Positions 1 to 11,692 of a DNA stretch of 64,000 nucleotides are shown in pieces (the first letter of the stretch is position 1; each line of letters begins with the position of its first letter). The stretch covers positions 2,170,001 to 2,234,000 of the forward strand of contig OX940865.1 in the NCBI GenBank assembly GCA_954871525.1, given 5' to 3'. The position numbers and the translations under genes were made by a program. Source of the DNA: Parietaria judaica. Lineage: Eukaryota > Streptophyta > Magnoliopsida > Rosales > Urticaceae. Under the pieces are notes generated by a model that had not been told where the DNA came from, ran no database searches, and saw only the letters and a list, made by a program, of their open reading frames with translations.

Positions 1-576
1 GCTTTAATCGTTAGATGGTCTGATTTTCAGAGCGAATCCAAACACTACCCCGATCATAGACGGTCCCGGGGCAGTTTCGACAGTGACTCAGAGTATCTTC
101 GAGATAAGAAAATCGGGACTTTCTATTCAAGGAGAGTTCGTCAGGATGATGAAGCTTCTTCTAAGTTCGATCCCAGGGCTCTTTTGGAAGTGGCTGACGA
201 TGAGGATAATTTCCCGGCGGATGACACCTGCGGATTGCTCGAGGGTAACGGGGATTCGGATTTGGAAGTTGGTTCTTCTGAAGAATCTTTTAAGTCTTCG
301 GACAACGAAGTCGTAGTGGCTCTAGAAGCTTGTTCTTACGGGTGTGGCTTGATCTTTGGGCAACAAGTCAAGACCTATATTGAAGGTGAAACCCAAGATA
401 TCGAGTTGGAACTTGGAGCCGACGATACGACGTCACTTCTTGATCGGGAGCCGAGTACCAATATGGAGAAATTGCCTCGAGTCAAGGGGCAAACGAGAGA
501 GCTGCGAAATCTAAGTATTGAAATGTCTTTTGGAAATTCCAAGGACAAGGGTCTATCAAAATATAATCAATGTTGA
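1..576 (+). CDS. LINE ORF1 (gag-like), C-terminal part
   Basis: The frame is open from base 1 to the TGA at 574-576, so this is the tail of an ORF1 that starts upstream of the window. The visible 191 residues are acidic and low in complexity, with no zinc knuckle in this part. ORF1 of plant L1 elements encodes the RNA-binding partner of ORF2. The stop overlaps the ORF2 start: ATG is at 570-572 and TGA at 574-576, in a different frame, which suggests ORF2 is reached by reinitiation or leaky scanning. The assignment rests on position just upstream of ORF2, not on a domain. Confidence 0.7.
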   Translation, partial: ALIVRWSDFQSESKHYPDHRRSRGSFDSDSEYLRDKKIGTFYSRRVRQDDEASSKFDPRALLEVADDEDNFPADDTCGLLEGNGDSDLEVGSSEESFKSSDNEVVVALEACSYGCGLIFGQQVKTYIEGETQDIELELGADDTTSLLDREPSTNMEKLPRVKGQTRELRNLSIEMSFGNSKDKGLSKYNQC

Positions 577-3500
577 TTTTGTCGTGGAATGTTCGGGGGA
601 CGGGTCGCCCCGAAAAAAGAAGGGGAATAAAGGAGTTGGTATGCAAAGTGAATCCTGACATTGTAGTTTTTCAGGAAGTCAGAAGAGCATCGGTAGACAG
701 AAAATTTGTGGGCAGTGTTTGGAGTTCGAGACACAAGGAATGGATTTATCTTCCAGCTATTGGCACGGCAGGAGGTGTGCTTCTAGTTTGGGACTCGAGG
801 CGGGTGAAAACGTTGAGCAATTTAGTGGGAGATTTCTCGGTATCTATTGAAATCGATAATGGGCCTTTTTCGTGGTGGTTCTCTGGTGTGTACGGGCCAT
901 GTCGATACCGAGAGCGAGAAGTATTTTGGGATGAAATGGTGGGCCTAGGGGAAATTTGCGGACCTAACTGGTGTATTGGAGGTGATTTTAACGTGATTCG
1001 GTTCGCTCATGAGAGGAATTCCCCTGTTCGCGCTCGACGCTCAATGAGGTTGTTTAATGAAGTTATCACCGACCTCAGTTTGATAGATCCCCCTCTGGCG
1101 AATAGCCGATTCACATGGTCGGCAATGCGGGGAGTAGCTATGTGTTCGAGGATCGATCGTTTTCTTTTTTCTGAAGGGTGGAGGGATTTGTTCCCGTTCT
1201 GTGTCCAAGAGACTAGGTTTCGAGGTGTGTCTGATCATTTTCCGTTGACCATTAATACTTCTCCGGTAAAGTGGGGTCCGAGCCCTTTTCGACTTGACAA
1301 CTCATGGTTATCTGACAAAGATTTCAAGGAGAAAGTTAGTTTTTGGTGGACGGAAACGAGTCAGCAGGATTGGCAAGGTTACTCATTTATGTGGAAGTTG
1401 AAAACGCTTAAAGGAAAAATCAAAGAGTGGGTAGCGATTGAAAGAGAAAAGAACTTCGGTCAGAAATTGCGGACTCAAGCGGAGATAGAACGCCTGGATA
1501 AGATTGAAGAAGGGGAATCTTGGTCAGAAGAGACTCGAAATGAAAGAGCTGAGCTTAAAATGCGTCTTGCGGTAATGAATACAGTGGAAGATAAGGCGGC
1601 GCGGTTAAAAGGAAAAGTGGCGTGGGCTAAAGAAGGGGACAACAATTCGAAGTTTTTCCATGCTCTAATGTCTTCCCGAAAAGCAAAGAATGCGATATGG
1701 AAATTAGAGAAGAACGATGGGAGCTTAGTAGTTCGAGAAGACTGAAATCGTTGAGGAAATAAACAATTTTTACTCGGAGCTTTACACTTCTTCTCCGACC
1801 ACGGATATGGAATGGGACAACATCTTTTGGCAGCCTATCCCCGACTTTTGCTCTCGTGATCTCTCGCGGCCTTTTGGGGAAACGGAAATTAAAGAGGCAG
1901 TGTTCGGATGTGCAAGAGATAAATCCCCGGGTCCAGACGGTTTTTCCATAGCCTTTTATCAAGATTTTTGGGATATAATCAAACCCGACTTGTTGAAAGT
2001 TTTTGGAGAATTCTGGGAGACCGGCATCGTCAATAACATCACCAACGAGACTCATTTGTGTCTAATTCCAAAGAAACTCAACTCGATCAAAGTGAAAGAT
2101 TACAGACCAATAAGTCTCGTGACAAGCCTTTATAAAATCATCGCGAAGGTTTTGGCCGAGAGGTTGAAAGGGGTGATGGAAGATACAATCAGTGAGGTGC
2201 AAGGAGCTTTTGTCTCCGGGAGACAAATTACAGATTTGATTCTTATAGCGAACGAGGTGGTGGAGTCTTATAGCCGGTCAGGAAAGAAAGGAGCGGTTTT
2301 AAAACTAGATTTTGAAAAAGCCTATGACCGGATTGATTGGAAATTTATCGACTTCTTATTGGAGAGAAAAGGATTTGACGGGCGATGGAGGAAATGGATT
2401 GGAGGATGCTTGTCAACGGTCTCTTTTTCGGTTATGATAAACGGCAGGCCGCGAGAACGATTCTCCGGATCGAGGGGTATCCGTCAAGGAGACCCGCTCT
2501 CTCCTTTTCTTTTCGTGCTTGTCGCCGACGCACTCTCGAGACGAATTCAGAGAGGGACCGAATTGAATCTATTTCGGCCTTTGGCGGTTGGAGCTCAAGC
2601 CATTCGGATTTCGCACCTTCAATTCGCGGATGACACCCTTTTCTTTGCCGAGACCGATAAACAAGGGTGGGAAAATTTGATTGACATAGTGAGACAGTTT
2701 TGTGCAGGGTCAAGATTAAAAATTAATTTCGAGAAGAGCAACTTGATGGGAATTAATTGCACAAGTGAGGAGACTGAAGAGCTCGCATCTTTTCTCGGGT
2801 GCACAGAAGAGTCTTGGCCTGTTTGCTATTTGGGAATGCCTCTCGGGGGTAATCCTAGGAGCAAAACTTTCTGGGACCCAGTGGTTTCGAAAGTTATAAA
2901 GCGGCTCGAGGGATGGAAAAAAGGTTTTCTCTCTAAAGGAGGGAAGATGACTCTCATCAATAGTGTTTTATCTACCATCCCCGTATACCTTATGTCACTT
3001 TTTAAGATGCCCGTTGGAGTTGCAGACGATATAGAAAAAGTTATGAAGAATTTCTTTTGGGATGGGTTTGAAGGAGGTCGAACACGCGCGAATGTAGCGT
3101 GGGAAGTGTGCCAGTCTCCTAAGAGCAAAGGAGGTTTGGGTTTCGAGAGCCTTATTGTTAAAAATAAAGCCCTTTTGGCAAAATGGTTGTGGAGATTTCC
3201 GAAAGAACAGGGAGCCCTATGGCACAAAGTGATCAGAGCCATTTACGGTACTCAAGCTAACAACCGGGATCCAGAAGTTACGACTTCTCATACATACCGT
3301 AGCCCTTGGCGCTCTGTGTGTTCCGTTCAAGAAGAATTCTTTAAGCGTTGTTCGTGGATTGTGAGAGACGGTTCAATAGTGAGATTTTGGGAGGATATAT
3401 GGAAGGGTAATCGTTGTTTCAAAGACCGTTTTCCGTGCCTAGCTCGCTTGTGCCCACTCCAAAATGTATCTATTTACTTGGTTGGCTCGCCTTCTCCAAT

Positions 3501-4230
3501 CCCCGGTCAGGTCGAGTGGGACTTCCAATTCCCTCGAGATTTGACTACTCGGGAGATGGACGAAGCTACCGAGTTATTGCAAATATTGAGCTCTGTGAGT
3601 TTATGGGAAGGAATATAAGACCGGCGTGCTTGGCTCCATGATGTGGAGGAGTTTTCTGTAAAGTCGATGACGAAAGAGTTATCACCAGGCTTTGCTCTCC
3701 CGGATGTGCCTTTTTGTGAAGTAATTTGGAAATCCGCGGTTCCAAAAAAGGTTCAGTTTTTTGCTTGGTTGGTTGCCCGTCGAAGAGTCAATACGGCTGA
3801 AATTGTTCAAAGGCATAATCCCCAAATTACGTTGCTCCCTAGTGTGTGTTCGATGTGTTTCTCGTCCGAAGAAGAGCTCGATCATTTATTCTTTCATTGT
3901 CACACAGCTAAAGCCGTTTGGGCTTGGCTTTTTTCCAATCTAAAGGTGGATCTAGTGGGCTTCACTTCCATCGCTGATTTGCTGCAAATTCACAAAGTTC
4001 CAAGGCGAAATAACAAATGGCACGTTGCGGCGAAGATTGGAATTGTAACTACTTTATGGTGCATCTGGAATACTCGCAACAAGTTCCTCTACAATGATAT
4101 ATTTTGGAATCTTAATGGGTTGATAGATAGTATCAACCATTGTATTGCTCTTTGGCTTTTTTCCTCATGCAATGAGTTTTCGATGTATTCTCTCGCGGTC
4201 CTTTCGAGAGATTGGGCTAGTACTTTGTAA
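570..4230 (+). pseudogene. LINE ORF2: endonuclease, reverse transcriptase, zf-RVT
   Basis: The product would nick target DNA and copy the LINE RNA there. Residues 1 to about 230 form an APE-type endonuclease: N-terminal SWNVRG, a catalytic Glu in FQEVR, GDFN near 985 and SDH near 1229. The reverse transcriptase follows at about 1920-2900, with PGPDGF, YRPISL, KAYDR, GIRQGDPLSP and an intact FADD catalytic box at 2623-2634. The zf-RVT region with a C-x2-C motif is near 3850-3900. Two lesions are visible. Near 1741 the frame shifts by one base, so the first block ends in TGA at 1743-1745 and the sequence continues in another frame. An in-frame TAA lies at 3616-3618. Few changes separate it from an open frame, so decay is modest. 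No RNase H domain follows. Confidence 0.93.
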
Positions 4231-4386
4231 CGACTAGTCCTCGTTTTTTTCTTTCTTTCTTATGGTAGTGTTTTGGTTTATATAGCCGGTCTGATTTTGA
4301 CCGACCAATTTTAAACCACTCTCTAGCCTTGTATTGTAATTTACTTTTTATCAATATAAGCGATGTTTCTTTAAAAAAAAAAAAAA

Positions 4387-4985
4387 TTGTTGGTAGAAGA
4401 AACACTCACAAAGTATTTGATATTATATTTTATTAAAAATGAATTTATGGTGGGTCGTTGAGATATTTAGGCAAAGTCTATCACATTTATAAGACGTGAA
4501 GTAGATTAATGTAAATCGTGATAAATAAATCATCCATTCAAATACGAAAAGAAAACAAAAATACCCCAAAGCAGCTCGCCAGCTCATAAATTCACGTCAT
4601 TAAAATTGGAACCATTTTATAGCATTATCAATTTATTATCACAAATGTTCTATAAATAGAGTCCTAATTATCAATAAAATTTAAGTATTTTCAAAATAAT
4701 TTCAGCTTTTTCCCTGTTAAAATAATAATTAGAAAACAACTCATTGATGTTTCTCTATTTGTGGTAATATTAATTCTTAAATATTTGTACGGAAACCTCT
4801 AAACTTATATATTATAACTACCTTATTTAAATATATATATATAAATAAATTTATATAAGAGAATACAATCTTTATTTATCCTCTATTTTTTATTTTGTAA
4901 GAATATATCTGTTATTTGTTCAATGCACGATTCTCGGGCTCAAACTATATAATGGCATTATATCATATATGATACGTGTTATATG
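4387..4985. other. AT-rich intergenic sequence
   Basis: No coding potential or recognisable repeat was found between the LINE poly(A) tail and the GC-rich LTR-like block. It contains short AT microsatellite stretches near 4830-4845. Confidence 0.6.
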
Positions 4986-6012
4986 CATTTTTCGTAACAT
5001 ATAAAAATTGGGCCTATTTTGACAAAAGTCAAAGCCCATTAGGAAAAGTCAAAGCCCATTAAGGAAAGTCATGGCCCGTCACCAAAGCCAAAGACCCGAG
5101 GCCGACGAACTAAGACATTGGCGAGGCCCGTAGTCAAAAAAGCGACAAGGCGACGAGGCGGCGGGGCGACGAGTCGACAAGCACCCTCGTCATAACTTGA
5201 CGAGGGAAAAACTTGTAATTATACTACATGATGAGGAGATTTGAGACCACGAAGATCTCCGGGAAATCCTGCGGATTCCCCCGAACTCAACGTACGGACT
5301 CGCGGATAACCGGAAGACATCAAAGACGAATCAAGAAGCACCAACGACCCCTTTTGCAGGGCAAGGGGCCTCGAAAACCCTCCTCATTTCCACACTCACT
5401 CACAGTTTTCTCCAAAGTTTCTCTCTCTAGCTTTCACTTTCTAGAATTCGTCTACCCCTATAAGGGAAGGGACGAGTTGAGATCGTTCTAGAAGAAGAGT
5501 CTTATCCTCGACAGGAGAAGTTGTTCGACGAGTCAGCGAAAACATCCCTCGTCGGGATAAGGCCCCTCGTTAGACAAGTCCGCCTACCTCGACAAGGTTG
5601 ATAGAGAAGGAGCCCCTCACCAGGTGGTCAAGGCCCTCGCCGTGGTACGAACTTTGCCACCACGAGGGAGGTTCGACAAGGGGCTTGCCAATACCCGCGA
5701 GGTCGACAAGGAGCATCCCTTAAAGGTCAGGCGCCCTCGCCAACCTCGACAAGGTCGAAAAAGGAGCACACCTCGTCAGGTCAAGGCTCTCGCTGTGATA
5801 CAAACTTCGCCACCACGAGGGAAGTTCGACAGTGAGCCCGCCAACACCGACGAGGTCGACGAAGAACACTTCACGCCGGTAATACCCAGCCATCTAGCCA
5901 AGGGTCACCCCCGCGCCGCCAACATCGGCACTTCCAACGAGTCAAACCACATCGTCATTCACCCGACGTTTATCACTAACCCTGAACTACGTGGGACCGG
6001 ATTCTCTTAAAC
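4986..6012 (+). repeat. GC-rich LTR-like block, probably a degenerate LTR
   Basis: The block opens with TATAAAAATTGGGCC and then GACAAAAGTCAAAGCCC. This resembles the start of the LTRs at 57113 and 58896 (TGTAAAATTTGGGC, then GACAAAAGTCAAAGCCC). It continues as GC-rich sequence with many CGACGAGG-type motifs. No internal coding region or partner LTR is seen nearby, so it is best read as a solo or truncated LTR of a related Gypsy-like family. Both ends are approximate. Confidence 0.55.
5618..5872 (+). repeat. Two-copy tandem repeat inside the LTR-like block
   Basis: Two copies of about 95 bp, offset by about 155 bp, share GTCAAGG, CTCGC, TTCGCCACCACGAGGGA-like and GAGGTCGAC motifs. They begin near 5628 and 5781. 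An ORF across them is open only because of base composition. Confidence 0.65.
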
Positions 6013-6032
6013 TGAGATACATGAGCAGTGAA

Positions 6033-6425
6033 AACAATGTTGAGCTTGTGGTGAACTACTTGCTCTTTCCCCTTTTACACGAAGAGCACGAAAGACAATA
6101 TTGCACTTAATTTCATCTTTATATTGCTTCAAATGCTGAACAAATTGGATTTGCGGAAATTGCTGGTTTCAGAACTAGATTTCTCTTATCTGAAGTTTCT
6201 TCTTTTGCGACATGCACCAGAATGGTTAAGGATTGAAAACGGGACTAGGCGTGCTGTTGCGACTCAGTTTTAAAGGTATGATTACACTGCGGACTGCCTA
6301 AATGCAGTTCTTCTATGTGTTGAGACGATGTGGCTTCTTAGTTTGTAGTTTATGAAGATTAATATATTCGATTAGACCCGCAATGTGGTACTTAATGTTT
6401 TAAGTGTTCTTAGGTTATCCTTCCA
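6033..6425 (+). other. Duplicated fragment of the UBP15 5' intron
   Basis: This stretch aligns almost end to end with 30632-30965, inside the leader intron of the UBP15-like gene. Shared landmarks include TTGAGCTTGTGGTGAACTAC, ATTGCTTC, GCTGAACAAAT, AACTAGATTTCTCTTA, ACATGCACC and GATTAGACCCGCAATGTGGT. The copy here has small insertions, including about 30 bp near 6250-6275. Similarity stops abruptly on both sides and no coding exon is included, so this is a dispersed gene fragment rather than a second gene. Another possibility is that both are copies of an unrecognised repeat that sits in the intron. Confidence 0.85.
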
Positions 6426-6990
6426 TCGCTTTTCCCATAAGTTTTTCTTCTTGGATTTTGCTTTCAATTTACATTAAAAATTGTTAATGATCTGATAATT
6501 GTTATGCTTTTAATGATTTTTTCGGGGGTTCTTGGGATTTATTAGCCTTTTCTCACTTCACGAGTAAGTTTTCTTCACTCGGAAGTCTGGTTCCAAATTA
6601 CGTTAAAAATCATTAAAGAGTCGATTTTTATACATCTATTGATTTTTAAGGAGTTCCAAGATATTTTATATTTTCGTCTCTTCTCCGGTGAGTGTATTTT
6701 ACATAGATTTTGATTCCGATTTACGTAAAATGCGTTAGATATTTGCCTTTGTTTATGCTTCTACTGTTTTTTTTTTCAGAGAGTTTCGGGATATGTTTGT
6801 CTTTTCTCGCTTCTCCGATGAGTTTCTTTTTCTCAGATTTTGGTTCCAATTTATGTTCAAATTATTAAAATCGATTTGTAATGCCGCCATTATTTTTTCA
6901 GGTAACTACGTGATATGTTAGCTCTTCATTGCTTATTCTCAAGTGAGTTTCTTTTTCTCAGAATTTCAGTTTCATATGTGTATGAAATCC
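6425..6990 (+). repeat. Degenerate tandem repeat, about 125-bp unit, about 5 copies
   Basis: Successive units begin near 6425, 6549, 6677, 6801 and 6921. Each has a CTTTTCTCGCTTCTCC-like start, then GAGTTT-CTT, TTGGTTCCAATTTA, ATTAAA and a T-rich tract ending near CAGAGAGTT. Units are strongly diverged. No coding potential. 6991-7239 shows nothing recognisable. Confidence 0.65.
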
Positions 6991-7248
6991 TTTCACTTTA
7001 TTTGTTTTGCTTGCACTTCAACGTCAAAGTGTTTATAAAAAGTGTATAACTAAATAATATTTTTTTAAATTTATTATGTTGTTGAACAATGTCGCTCCTA
7101 CACTCAAACGAAGCCTTCTCGATCACACATTTGTCGCTTGCTTTCTTCGTCGCACAAGACTCAGTTTCAATAATTTCTTAATTCTTTGTACTGCATTATT
7201 TAGTTTCTTGGTACTCCATTATGTCGTCGAACAATATCTTTCTTTATA

Positions 7249-7749
7249 GGGATAATAGTGGCATAAGTCCTCAACCTTTACTCAATTGGGGCGGCATAGC
7301 CCCAACCTCATTTAATAGCGGTATAAGTACCAAAAGATGATTTCCTTCCAATATTTGATAATCGGAAGTAGTCAACGTTTGCGTGGTCAGCTTCTCGTCA
7401 ACGTGGACGCCACGTAATCGACATGTCACCATACATGTCATCCTCCATCACCATTAATTTTGCTTTAAATTTGAATCCCTCCATCACCACATGCGAGGGC
7501 AATGGTTCGAATCCCTCCATCACCATTAATTTTGCATTAAATTTGATGACACGAGGATGACGTGTGTGGTGACATGTCGGATTACGTGGCGTCCACGGTG
7601 ATAAGAAGCTGACCACGCAAACGTTGACTACTTCCGTTAGTCAAATATGGACGGAAATCATCTTTTGGTACTTATACTGCTATTAAATGAGGTTGGGGCT
7701 ATGCCGCCCCAGTTGAGTAAAGGTTAAGGACTTATGCCGCTATTATCCC
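7249..7749. mobile_element. Mutator-like MITE with long terminal inverted repeats
   Basis: The terminal inverted repeats are about 195 bp (about 7249-7445 and 7555-7749). They start GGGATAATAG on both ends and share GGCATAAGTCCT, GGGGCGGCATAG, GTCAACGTTTGCGTGGTCAG and GTGGACGCCACGTAAT. A 9-bp target duplication with one mismatch flanks it: TTCTTTATA at 7240-7248 and TTCTTTGTA at 7750-7758. Nine-base duplications with long inverted repeats are the signature of Mutator-like elements. The loop is about 110 bp and has no transposase, so the element is non-autonomous. Confidence 0.92.
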
Positions 7750-7758
7750 TTCTTTGTA

Positions 7759-8350
7759 TAATTACATTTATCAAATATAAAAGCTAGCATTATTGATCAT
7801 ATATAAACGATATAAATACATAAAAATAGTATAATTGAAGGGTTATTTAGGGTGACGGCACTCGAGGTTTTGAGTTAATCATATTTAAATACCTAACGTT
7901 AAAATTCGGTGATACTTGGCATTTTTATGTCATAGCATTTGGTGATACTTGGAAGTACATGTCTTGGAATTTCATATTTTATATTATGGATATTGCGTAT
8001 TATATCTTTGACAATAGATCTTTTTTGATAATCCTCAATCATCTCCAACTTTTAGTCACCCATTTTATCACATTAGTGTTGAAGATTCCGGTAAAAAAAT
8101 TTGTAGTCGCAATTTCAGTGTTTATTTTATTTAAAAAAATGGACCTTCTCGTGGTTTTGGTCATAATTTATATGTAGTTATTTGATAGAAGAAGATATAT
8201 CGCATAAAAATGCCAAAATAGTACAACATAATATCATTATAATAATCCATAAGATAAAATTTATATGCCGGTCCCAACAGTATTAATTTATAGAGGTTCT
8301 ACTGTATATACACGCAGATATGTATATATATACACACGATGGCTTTTTAG
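7759..8350. other. AT-rich spacer with an Emigrant-type MITE end
   Basis: Most of this stretch is unannotated AT-rich DNA. Near 8262-8312 lies ATTAATTTATAGAGGTTCTACTG followed by TA. This matches the right terminus of the Emigrant-like element at 22934-23636, including an adjoining GGTCCCAACAGT segment. No matching left end was found, so it is a truncated copy. Confidence 0.55.
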
Positions 8351-8364
8351 ATTCTAATTTAGTA

Positions 8365-8930
8365 GGTTAAACAGGTTTGTTCAACCTTTATTTAGTTGCT
8401 TCAAACTCGTCACAATTTCTTAAAGTCTCACTGCTCAGCAGAGTCGATTAATTCAGATGCACTCCTCAAGGTTTGGTCTCTTGTAACCTCTGAGTCTGCG
8501 AAGAGCGATAGAAGCTGCAATCGTTGGCTTCAAGTTGGTCAAGCGAAGATGATAGAGTGGGATGTTTTCAATATTGGCTCAAGGAATGTTGGAATTTTCT
8601 CAGTGTGGACTAAGTGTTCGATGAAATGCCAGACTTAAAGTACATAGTCCAAATATGATTTTGGGCCCGCCTCTGCGCCCAAATCAGGTTGTTAGTGTTT
8701 TAAGTCCTGTAGATTCGTGAAAATTCTTTATAGGTGCACATGAAGCTCCAATTGAGAATGACTCATTTTATTGAGACCTTGTCTCAACTTGGTCTCTACC
8801 GGTTCAGCGGTGCGAATCCTTGTGATTCTTTGTCTTTGTGCTACTCTGGAATCATTTCCGGTAGGGTTGGTTTTTTGGGCTTACGTCCAGTGATATCGGC
8901 GGCACGCCAAGGGCAGGCCGGCCGGGAGCA
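8365..8930 (+). other. LINE 5' region, no recognisable ORF1
   Basis: Short open frames at 8396-8638 and 8734-8934 show no ORF1 RNA-binding or zinc-knuckle motif. The second stops in TGA that overlaps the ORF2 start as ATGA at 8931-8934, recalling the ORF1/ORF2 overlap of the first LINE. It may be the remaining C-terminal end of ORF1. Confidence 0.5.
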
Positions 8931-9548
8931 ATGAAGATCCTTTGTTGGAACGTGCGAGGATTATGCAATCCCGGGGCGAGGACCCTCTTACAAAGACTTA
9001 TTTATGAGCGAAAGCCAGACATCGTTTTTCTTTCGGAGACGAAGATGAGCGGTGTCCGGGTGGAGAGATTGAAGCATCAATGTAATATGGCCAACGGGTT
9101 CGGGGTTCATGCCGAGGGCCTTAGTGGTGGAATTCACATTCTTTGGAATGACGCGGTGGAGGTCGTTATCCGTAGTTCCAGCAAACGGTATATCGACGTG
9201 GGAGTTAAAGACGAGCTCGGGGTGACGTCAAGGTTCACGGGTTTCTACGGGGACCCGATTGAAGCTTCTTGGCACCTTTCGTGGGAGCTTCTACGACGGC
9301 TTCATAATGGCGACGCAAGCCCGTGGGTGTGCGCGGGAGATTTCAACGAGGTACTTTACGAGTTCGAGCACGTGAGCCGGGTGCGGAGAAAAACGGCTTG
9401 CATGGATCGCTTCGCCAATGCGCTCGAGGTATGTGATCTTCTCGACTTGGGCTTTGTAGGTGAACCGTGCACTTGGAGCAATATGCAAGTGGGCATACGG
9501 AACGTTCAAAGTCGACTCGATCGAGCGTGCTCAAAGCCGGCATGTAAG
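8931..9548 (+). pseudogene. LINE ORF2 N-terminal endonuclease segment
   Basis: The ATG at 8931 opens an APE-type endonuclease: LCWNVRG at the N terminus, a catalytic Glu in FLSETK, AGDFNEV near 9340 and SRLDRA near 9515. The reading frame is cut at 9548 by the Copia element. Codons up to AAG at 9546-9548 continue in frame at 19277 once the insertion and one copy of the GTAAG duplication are discounted. The SDH motif of the endonuclease lies beyond the insertion near 19325, so the domain itself is split. Confidence 0.93.
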
Positions 9549-11677
9549 TGTTGGACATATGTGTCCTTAAACAAGATATTTTATCCATTTGTAAAAGATT
9601 ATGACAAGTCGTTGGATAAAGATGATGCTTATTATGATAATCTTATTATAGTTTCTGGTAGAGTAAAATAAAATGTTTGATTCCTTAGTTCATGAAGGAT
9701 GCAATTATGTTATTATTATCACAACAGAGTCAATGTGAGGAAGAATTAATAATCATAATAAATGAACTTAAAATGTCCGTGACCTGATCAACTGGGTGGG
9801 AGCCCATTAATCGTATAAGGTCATTAATGTGACTAAGTAATAATCCTATTCTGGATTTTGTGTGTGTCGCACTCACTAGAAGTGCATTAAGTATGAAGTG
9901 TCTTCATACTGGACTGGACCTGACTTAAACTTCGGAAGTTATCATATAAGACTGTCACTGATAACTTGGAGTTGAGTCACTAGTAGATGATCAAATGGAT
10001 ATTCGATCTAAGTCTTGAGTGATCTTGATTCCAAGCTGCTGGCTTGATTGTTCTTTGATTTAACCGTTATAGAATACGAAATATTACCGCTGTTCCCAAC
10101 ACTATTATTTTGGGAACATGATAGTCAACAGTAAGGGTAGCTTGGTCATAGACATGGGCATCACATAACTCTCTTAAGAGTGATGATGATTCCCTTGATT
10201 GTCGGTGGTGAGAAGTGAGAGATACCCGTGCGCAACTTATGAATCGAAAACCATAAGTGGGTTACTCATAATATTACTGACTAAGTCAAGGATGAAAATG
10301 CAATGAGGGGCATAACGGTAGAAACCGCCTACTCGTTTGTGAATCATCAAGTGAAAGATCAATAACCCGAATTTGATTGTATCAATGGACACCCTGCTAT
10401 TCTAAAGGGAATAATATATACCGTATCACTAAAGAGTGCAGCCTCGGGTCTATAGTGGAATCACTTCGAGGTTTGACGAACAACTAGCAGTTTGTTGGAG
10501 CTTAAGTGATACGGGTCCATGGTGCCCAGGATAGCTCCGTAACGGATGATACGTACGTGATTAAAATACACTCTGGATAATGTTTAATCATTTGGCTTGA
10601 CTTATAAAACTGAAAGGTCTATGGCAGACATCAGATAGTTTTATCGTTGGCGTGGCAAAAGTATCATTATCCGTTAGATCGGTCTAAGATTTAATCTTTA
10701 CCGTCGGATTAAAAAATTAATTAATTATATATATCTATATATATATTCGAATTATGGTTTAAGGATAAATTCGAAATTGTTTTTTATAAATCTTTTTATC
10801 CTAAACTAATTTGATCCATTAGATCGGTTTAAAGATTTATCTCAACCGTTGGATCTAGATAATGATAATTTGAACTATATATATTTATATATTATAATTC
10901 GAATTTTATGATGATAAGAAGATAAGATTGGATTTTTGATTTATCTAAATCTTTCTTATTTAATTAAATCCCTAATTAATTATATCCATTGGATTTAGAT
11001 GAGATTAAATCTGGACCATTGGATTAAGATAATTAATTATATTTAATTAATAGAATTCGAAATTAGGGAGGGAAAATCTCATTTTCGGTTACGGTTTTGA
11101 GCCTATAAATAGGAGGCTCATTCTACACATTTTTCACACCTTTCCCCAGAGAAAAATTCGAACTCTCCCTCTTCCTCAGGGTATTCGAATTTTCTCTCTG
11201 ATCTCTTTCTTCTAGTTCGGCTTAGGAGACTATTTCTCCGGAAGCTTAAAAAGAACCATCAGTTAAGATTTTGCGACGGAGTCCTGCCGGCGAAGCCCAC
11301 GCTTCGGTAAGAGGATTCCAGGAGAATATCCCGGAAGATCACGGTAGTTTCCCTCCGCACCGGCGGAGTCCTGTCCGATTCAGAGCGCGCAGCCGGAAAT
11401 CGTCAAAGGAGGTACGGCCTTATGCATTGGGTTAATAAATGCAAACATTTACTGCTTTCTATTTATTTCCTATTATGACTAGTTTATTAATAATGATTTA
11501 CGAATATTAAATTACATCATATTTATCAGATCTTGGGATATGGTCATTATCAGATATTCGGACCGTTGTACGGATAACAAGTTTTTCCGCTTTAAAATAA
11601 TTTTTTAAATGTTACCCGGACGGTTCGGAGGTATAAATCGTGATAATTTTACGGAATCCGAGACGTGATTTCCAACA
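9549..11677 (+). repeat. Copia 5' LTR (2129 bp, internal deletion)
   Basis: TG...CA bounded. It is about 600 bp shorter than its partner because sequence matching 17659-18265 of the 3' LTR is missing at 10668/10669. A TATAAATAG box lies at 11104-11112, upstream of a likely transcription start. Three 41-bp quasi-palindromic modules remain (see the 3' LTR). Confidence 0.95.
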
Positions 11678-11679
11678 AT

Positions 11680-11692
11680 TGGTATCAGAGCC
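11680..11692 (+). promoter_or_regulatory. Primer binding site, initiator tRNA-Met type
   Basis: TGGTATCAGAGCC begins three bases after the 5' LTR. This is the standard plant Copia primer site, complementary to the 3' end of initiator methionine tRNA. Confidence 0.93.

Larger units (their letters stand above)
1..4386 (+). mobile_element. L1-type LINE, 5' end outside the window
   Basis: This non-LTR retrotransposon carries the C-terminal part of ORF1, a full-length but broken ORF2 (endonuclease, reverse transcriptase, zinc-binding C-terminal region), a 3' UTR of about 140 bp and a 15-base poly(A) tail at 4372-4386. It lacks the C-terminal RNase H domain found in the second LINE of this window, so the two belong to different L1 lineages. 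The target duplication cannot be tested because the 5' end is missing. Overall structure is certain; activity is very unlikely because ORF2 has a frameshift and a stop. Confidence 0.95.

Noticed and set aside
11680..11692. A tRNA gene fragment
   Set aside because: TGGTATCAGAGCC is the retrotransposon primer site next to the LTR, not a folded tRNA.
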